A stretch of 50,498 bases of DNA from JAGMES01 sp023128035 (lineage in GTDB: Bacteria; Bacillota; Halanaerobiia; DY22613). Numbering within the stretch: position 1 is the stretch's first letter; every line of letters starts with the position of its first letter. Shown here in pieces: positions 48,501 through 50,498 of the stretch. The stretch spans positions 1 through 50,498 of the forward strand of contig DAOVRZ010000026.1 in assembly GCA_030627905.1 (NCBI GenBank), written 5' to 3'. The translations under genes were made by a program, and so were the position numbers. Below the pieces are notes generated by a model, which worked only from the letters and a program-made list of their open reading frames with translations, ran no database searches and was not told where the DNA came from.

Positions 48501-50498
48501 GGTGATTAATTACTTTTTGTAAGACTTTTTCTAATAATTCAAAATCCGCATCATGGTTAAGATTAAATATATTCACCATATTCCAGTGATCTTTGCGTTT
48601 CAAATTCTGATCAAAGAACCATTTCTGAGCTGGTGTTAACAATACATGACCTTCTACTTCTTTTTGACTAATTATTGCATTTGAAACTTCTAAATCTACA
48701 TTATTAACCATGTTTTCTATTGTTTTGTGTTTAAATATTTCTTTTACAGTAAGTTTTAATTTCTGCTGATTTGCTCTAGCAATAATCTGGATAGCTTTTA
48801 TGGAATCACCACCCAGTTCAAAGAAACTGTCTTTAATACTTACTCTCTCAACACCTAAAACCTGAGACCAAATATCTGCTAATATCTTTTCTTTTTCGCT
48901 TGTAGGTGCAACATATTCAGCTTTTCTTGCATTAAGATCAGGCTCAGGTAAAGCTTTAGTATCTACTTTTCCGTTCGGTGTCAATGGCATTTCTTCTAAA
49001 CAGACTAAATGTGTTGGAACCATATATTCTGGTAATACTCTACTTAATTCTTCTTTAATATCAGAAGTCGTCATTTCTTTATTCAACACATAATATGCAC
49101 ATAAATATTTGTTACCCAATGAATCGTTTCTAACAATTACTTTGGCATCTTTAATATTTTCAATACTTTGTAATTGATTTTCAATCTCTCCAAGTTCTAT
49201 TCTGAAACCTCTTATCTTCACCTGTTCATCAATCCGTCCCAGGAACTCTATATTACCATCTGGCAACCATCTTGCTAAATCTCCTGTTCTATACATCCTT
49301 TCTGTTGGAGCAAATGGGTTTTGGGTAAATTTTTCTGCTGTTAGCTCTGGTCGATTCAAATACCCTTTTGCCAGTCCATCTCCAGAAATACATAACTCTC
49401 CTCCCACTCCAATTGGCGAAAGATTATTATTTTTATCAAGAATGTAAATCTCAGTATTAGCCAATGGACTTCCAATAGGGATATTATCTACTTTAGGAGC
49501 AATCTCGTTTATATAATAATAAGTTGCATATACAGTACTTTCCGTTGGCCCATAAACATGGATAAGCTTATCTTTACCCATATATTCTAATGCTTTTTTA
49601 GCATGTTTTACTGAGATTCTTTCTCCACCAAATAATACTTTTCTTACATTTTCAAAACAGGTGATATTTAGATCAACTAATGCATTGAACAAAGCCGTTG
49701 TAATAAATAGAACAGAGATTTCTTTTTCTTTTATTACTTTTGTAAGTTGTGATAACTCTAATAATGCATCTTTCTTAATTAATACAAGAGTAGCTCCATT
49801 TAACAATGCTCCGTAAATATCAAAGACTGAACCATCAAAAGCATAATTGGAAAGTTGTAAGATCTTATCTTCTTTTTTAATATCGATATAGTTAGTATTT
49901 TTTACAACTCGAACTACATTATATTGCATTGTTAAATTACCTTTTGGTTTACCTGTTGTACCTGAAGTATAGATTACATATGCAAGATTATTAGATGTAT
50001 GAACTCTTTCTAAGTTCGACGCATCACCTTTGTAAAGATTTTTATCATCAACATCTATTATTTCACCTGTAAAATCAAGATTATCTGTCAAATCTCTGTG
50101 TGATACTAAAAATTCAATTTGACTATCTTTAAGCATATATTCAATTCTTGACTGAGGATATTCAGGATCAATTGGTAAATATGCTCCTCCTGCTTTAACG
50201 ATGGCCAATACCCCAATAATCATTTCTAAAGAACGATCCAGCATAATTCCTACCACCTGATCTGGACATATTCCTTTATTTCTTAATACTTTAGCTAATT
50301 GGTTAACCTTTTTATTTAACTCTCTATATGTCAAACTTTGTTCTTTAAAGACCACAGCAATATTCTCTGGTGTTTTTTCTACCTGTTCTTCAAACAGTTG
50401 CTGAATTGTCTTATCTTTTGGATACTCTGTTTTTGTATTATTAAAATCAAATAATAACTGCTGCATTTCCGATTTTGTTATCATCTCAATTTCAGATA
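36535..50498 (-). CDS. NRPS, 5' end outside window: A(Ile)TE-CA(Ile)T-CATE-CA(Val)T
   Basis: First visible megasynthase gene. The frame is open through the window edge (...SEIEMITKSEMQQLLFDFN is the usual linker after a condensation domain), so the Met at 50484 is internal. Numbered from it: A1 1-510, DGFFLGVVYK (Ile); carrier S561; epimerase (H744); D-to-L condensation (H1217); A2 1510-2020, same Ile code; carrier S2069 (GGHSLKG); L-to-L condensation (HHIISDG, H2249); A3 2555-3050, DALLLGAICK (aromatic-like, uncertain); carrier S3098; epimerase (H3280); D-to-L condensation (H3739); A4 4035-4540, DAFWLGGTFK (Val); carrier S4595. The C-terminus ends in a Lys-rich tail after the last carrier. 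The predicted segment is D-Ile, Ile, D-X, Val, handed to the ketosynthase of the next gene. Specificities come from hand alignment to GrsA. Confidence 0.9.
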   Translation of the reverse strand, partial: SEIEMITKSEMQQLLFDFNNTKTEYPKDKTIQQLFEEQVEKTPENIAVVFKEQSLTYRELNKKVNQLAKVLRNKGICPDQVVGIMLDRSLEMIIGVLAIVKAGGAYLPIDPEYPQSRIEYMLKDSQIEFLVSHRDLTDNLDFTGEIIDVDDKNLYKGDASNLERVHTSNNLAYVIYTSGTTGKPKGNLTMQYNVVRVVKNTNYIDIKKEDKILQLSNYAFDGSVFDIYGALLNGATLVLIKKDALLELSQLTKVIKEKEISVLFITTALFNALVDLNITCFENVRKVLFGGERISVKHAKKALEYMGKDKLIHVYGPTESTVYATYYYINEIAPKVDNIPIGSPLANTEIYILDKNNNLSPIGVGGELCISGDGLAKGYLNRPELTAEKFTQNPFAPTERMYRTGDLARWLPDGNIEFLGRIDEQVKIRGFRIELGEIENQLQSIENIKDAKVIVRNDSLGNKYLCAYYVLNKEMTTSDIKEELSRVLPEYMVPTHLVCLEEMPLTPNGKVDTKALPEPDLNARKAEYVAPTSEKEKILADIWSQVLGVERVSIKDSFFELGGDSIKAIQIIARANQQKLKLTVKEIFKHKTIENMVNNVDLEVSNAIISQKEVEGHVLLTPAQKWFFDQNLKRKDHWNMVNIFNLNHDADFELLEKVLQKVINHHDALRIAYDFEEDQIIQDNRKALDVTFKLQYEDISGYAYEQQVEKILGISEKIQSFDITKDLLFRAVVIDLGENDQRLLIAVHHLVMDGISWRILLEDIELLYHSNLNKELPLKTTSFREWSEKLAEYAVNKEIDVDYWKAIDLSKVETFYELDVKENYLEDHKVLQFELNQEQTQQLLTKAHWSYNTVMNDILLSSLLPALSEPLGTKSILLNLEGHGREEILEDIDLSRTISWFTSIYPVYLVKQATVDQTIKYVKESLRMIPEKGINYGIARYLQDDEYLQQINPVISFNYLGQFDIGFGQVQEESTNDEQNLLYNCNELPGEAFHKQNSHQYLIDIYGVVSNGKLQMNIKYNQKYFSDKTMEEIKNLYQHNLIETVDHCLGQEQRIYTVSDFGLENVISKENFERISEVIDVANSDIYPLTPIQEGLLFHNIYDEDSNNYYYEQLCYCFKGKIDVEQLKKAWQIMINRYDVLKAQFFFKDIDRPIQVFAEEINAKIEDFDISNLDKEDQEAFVERFKKQDLQNKFDLSQESPNRLTIIKLSDTKLLLCWTFHHILLDGWSCQTILQDFVKIYTCLVKNLPFPKKSVQFNSYLEWLKNKDKEKGKQFWKKYLQDLVQPTLLPDIMKKDDKSVITEQKKFNIEFNKEKTSQLVEFCKSYNITLNALIQTAWGVLLQKYNNTNQSCFGMTVSGRPIDLDKVEEIVGIFINTIPVVVTTDNKDSFIDLLTRVNDNLIEIRDYEYISLAEIQSLSNHAELFDSFIAYENYPVKESNSEFEMELDSIFEMTNYDMSISVLQSSENVVINMQSNSKRFPTLLIESIIENFRNLILYILQSPEDSVEKYSIVSAKEKERLLHEFNDTAMDYPKDKTLSELFEEEVNKNPEQLAIIFGEEKRSYQELNHRSNQLARYLRDKGVGPDTIVGMMLNRSTEMMIGIMGILKAGGAYLPIDPEYPRTRIEYMLRDSQIEFLVSHRNLADNIDFTGEIIDVDAKNIYKGDYSNLEKIHTANNLAYVIYTSGTTGKPKGNLTIQYNVVRVVKNTNYIDIKKEDKILQLSNYAFDGSVFDIYGALLNGATLVLIKKDALLELSQLTKIIKEKEISVLFITTALFNALLDLNITCFENVRKVLFGGERISVKHAKKALEYMGKDKIIHVYGPTESTVYATYYFINGIDSKVDNVPIGSPLANTEIYILDKNNKLSPIGVGGELCISGDGLARGYLNRPELTAKKFIQNPFVLRERMYRTGDLARWLPDGNIEFLSRIDNQVKIRGFRIELGEIENQLMDYEGIKEASVIDLVDETGSKYLCGYIVTEKEISISAIKDYLAKKLPIYMVPAYFIELNKMPLTPHGKIDRKALPIPDGVNTSLEEYVAPSNEIEEKMVLIWSKILGVKKVGVTDDFFALGGHSLKGIQLVANIAKEFNVEVPLKEIFESPTIRGIVELIGSLDESTYNSIKPVKESEYYHVSSAQKRIYALRQLEDEDSTAYNIPFIMEIEGELDIERFEKALKALIDRHESLRTYFDVVDGKAVQRILPEVDFKLKVSKVDEAEINERIKQFIQSFDLAKAPLMRVEIVQSNKKQLLMLDVHHIISDGVSMNIFFNDLTALYDGRELSELEVQYKDFSAWQNQLLTSSLMKEQESYWLDRFSGEIPVLNMPTDYPRPVEMTFAGDYYKHELSSELMKKLTEFTSRNNVTLYMLLLAAYNILLSRYSGQEDIIIGSPIAGRDHADLENVLGMFVNTLAMRNYPTKDKTFADFLKEVKDNSLDAFENQQFQIEMLIDKLNLTRDLSRNPLFDVTFIVQNANQLDFATDNLKFRFYDFDYNIAKFDLTLAVYENGLDEEMNFYFEYNTGLYKKETITRLAIHLERIIWTVLANPELALSEIEFITEEEKQQLLVDFNQTYAEYSAEKTIHQLFMEQVIRVPDNIAVVFGEEKLTYQMLDDRANLLAAKLRAAGIKANEIVAIMVERSVEMIIGYLGVLKAGGAYLPIDPEYPKARIEYMLQDSNAKLLLTEDKLMNSVEFSGQMIDLKDPNLYLGEVKFLDNINNCRDLAYLIYTSGTTGLPKGVMIEHRGIVNLQKFFVSYLGILETDRVLQFATCAFDAAVLDCYMALLTGASLHLVLTDVIKDYRKFEDFLNEQGITIVLLPPIYLSNLNPANVQTLRKLLTGGSATNFDLIEKWNNSNREYINAYGPTETTICATAWKAEGGDYHTVPIGQPITNTRAYILDEQMNLVPIGIAGELCISTVGLARGYLNRPELTKEKFVDTLTFGRLYKTGDLARWLPDGNIEFLGRIDHQVKIRGFRIELAEIENHLLQHEEIIEVIVIDREDKNGNKYLVAYLVSCRKLAHAELIEYLQVYLPEYMIPAYFIHLPEMPLTSSGKIDRKALPAPELSSSNTYMAPTTEKEEVLAAIWADVLGAEPVGVEDNFFELGGDSIKAIQILTRARQHKINLTVKELFRHRTISALLKNVDYSGEGLNISQADVEGEVFLTPIQEWFFAQNLVKREYWNQTNLFKLPDDVDLELLERVFVKIISHHDALRMGYKFNNGVAQFNRRMDQIKFKLELIDLSQDLSDIKKSKILQISEEIQNELILEEDLLLKATVFDLGNEKILMLMIHHLVVDGVSWRILVEDIEQLYVSNLEIKLPLKTTSFKEWSACLVEYAKEELNLKYWYNIDQTKLLFLANPLDNERYLRDHKKLTLELSSKETELLLTTANWVFGTNVNDILLTALTLAVSEGLQFDHFLVNLEGHGREEIIDQVDISRTVGWFTSAFPVYFANQSTLEKTLTHVKESLRRVPNKGINYGIGRFLQKDQKLQLLNPEISFNYLGQFTDSAKNFLKRSDLEVKSIHPDNRHNFIIDINCLVINGLLKMSLSYNERFVDAQLMEKLKTTYLQKLQELIELCVKQTKKIYTPSDFGVENTLSETDLETIGQTVNLEKVKIYPLTSMQEGMLYHTIITEEGNAYYEQFCFYLNGQVDVAKFNRAWQEVVNRHEILRTKFVWQKVKNPVQIVLPEIEAEFSFHNIADMDAPEQAQYLENFKKEDLANRFDFNSDRLNRLTLLKLSPEKYLICWSLHHILLDGWSLPIVLGDLFKAYQALVNDTPLLPEPVAQFGSYLDWLKTRPVKKAETFWKQYLQDFTEPTLLPFVNKKQPKADIVEVGVKECTFAEDITQKINEFCKKYSITSNALIQAAWGLLLQKYNNTDLSCYGMTVSGRPAELKNVENIAGIFMNTLPIIIKSVEKQTIQDLLTKINMELVELRDFEYFSLAQIQKYTAHVDKLFDSIVVFENYPISRTASGQDMDFTVEIDSIFEMTNYDLTVSVGNSDNFFIRYTYNKASLNVEAVETISKHLSRLLDLMITEPTKELSRISIITDEERELILGQFNQTTVDYPKEKTIHRLFEEQVLKTPDNLALVYNDQKFTYKELNEKANQLARLLRARGVGPDNIVGLLLDRSPEMIIGILAIIKAGGAYLPIDINYPEDRIHFMLEDSKTRLLLTQKDMVDRIKYSGEIIDITTSELYIGESTNLEDVNKATDLIYIMYTSGSTGKAKGVMIEHQNVNRLISNSNVLIINETDRILQTGSLAFDASTFEIWGAFLNGGGLYLAHKDDMFSADGFEKKLREYQINIIWLTSPFFNQLLDENINIFAGLRMLLVGGDVLSPRHINRVREAYKDLTVVNGYGPTESTTFTTTYIIDREFQESIPIGKPISNTQVYIVDKYNNLQPLGIPGELCISGDGLARGYLNRLELTAEKFVENPFKLGTRMYRTGDLVKWLPDGNIEFIERIDFQVKIRGYRIELDEIENHLLAIKGIKECIVLARVDKKGSKYLCAYIVLNDKDLTVSDIREKLAKSLPDHMIPAYFILLDKMPLTSNGKVDRRVLPEPEGNFNTGIEYVEPENETERRIAKIWTEIVGIEKIGINDKFFEVGGDSLKIIRLTNLINKEFGTDLNVTDLFKYNTIKLLADKFTENQKPVEKKKPKVFTFS
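44820..45680 (-). repeat. Near-identical adenylation-domain repeat, copy in A2
   Basis: About 860 bp of the A2 core is nearly identical in DNA, by eye, to 49341-50201 in A1, at a constant offset of 4521 bp. Similarity falls sharply at both edges (near 45670, inside the core around the GGAYLPIDPEYP motif). This suggests recent duplication or gene conversion of the substrate-selecting part of the domain. Confidence 0.75.
49341..50201 (-). repeat. Near-identical adenylation-domain repeat, copy in A1
   Basis: Partner of the repeat at 44820-45680. Both copies carry the Ile code and the unusual GTTGKPKGN form of core motif A3. The flanking carrier domain and the following domains differ, so only the adenylation core is shared. 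Confidence 0.75.

Noticed and set aside
12221..50498. Many 60-130-codon plus-strand frames opposite the megasynthase genes
   Set aside because: They are shadows of the long minus-strand frames, lack ribosome binding sites and recur opposite the same conserved motifs.
1..50498. CRISPR array, tRNA or rRNA genes
   Set aside because: I saw no regularly spaced short direct repeats and no tRNA- or rRNA-like sequence on either strand.
12221..50498. A phosphopantetheinyl transferase, MbtH-like protein, type II thioesterase or free acyltransferase in the cluster
   Set aside because: None is visible in the window; any such partner must lie beyond the right edge or elsewhere in the genome.

Overview
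The window is AT-rich DNA (roughly one third G+C by eye) with strong GGAGG-type ribosome binding sites and almost every gene on the minus strand. This fits a low-GC Firmicute (Bacillota). Two secreted proteins with OmpA-like C-terminal domains and a LolA-like secreted protein hint at a lineage with an outer membrane, such as Halanaerobiales, but this is an inference. The genus cannot be read from the sequence.

Region 1 (1-1532): a palindromic relic resembling an IS200/IS605 end, one or two possible very small peptide genes, and an APH(6)/hydroxyurea-type antibiotic phosphotransferase. Region 2 (1656-8765): a tightly spaced six-gene operon encoding an SBP-OmpA fusion, a membrane-anchored VWA protein, a second SBP-OmpA fusion, a two-TM coiled-coil protein, a TelA-family protein and, at the end, a radical SAM enzyme with an unusual Cx4CxxC cluster motif. 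A hairpin terminator follows. The combination looks like an envelope sensing or stress system and is the best candidate here for an undescribed system. Region 3 (8862-9407): decayed remnants of a phosphotransferase (-) and a lipase (+).

Region 4 (9599-12032): a three-gene operon encoding an ABC ATPase, an ABC-2 permease and a LolA-like secreted protein, plausibly export or self-protection for the neighbouring biosynthetic cluster. Region 5 (12221 to beyond 50498): a giant hybrid NRPS/PKS operon of three genes, the first of which runs off the right edge. Read in transcription order, the visible line is: A(Ile)-T-E, C-A(Ile)-T, C-A(aromatic?)-T-E, C-A(Val)-T; KS-AT*-KR-ACP, C-A(Ser)-T-E, C-A(Phe)-T; KS-AT*-KR-ACP, C-A(Leu)-T-E, C-A(Ile)-T-TE. 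AT* is an acyltransferase-like region that has lost its catalytic Ser in both PKS modules, so the extender unit must come from an enzyme encoded elsewhere.

The colinear prediction is a peptide with alternating D and L residues and two ketide extensions with beta-hydroxyls, one after Val and one after Phe. These would be statine-type gamma-amino-beta-hydroxy acids, as found in aspartic-protease inhibitors. Two oddities bear on whether the line works. The last gene carries a single in-frame TAA (15206-15208) exactly where related condensation domains have Gln, and the terminal thioesterase has Cys for the nucleophilic Ser and Asn for the catalytic Asp.
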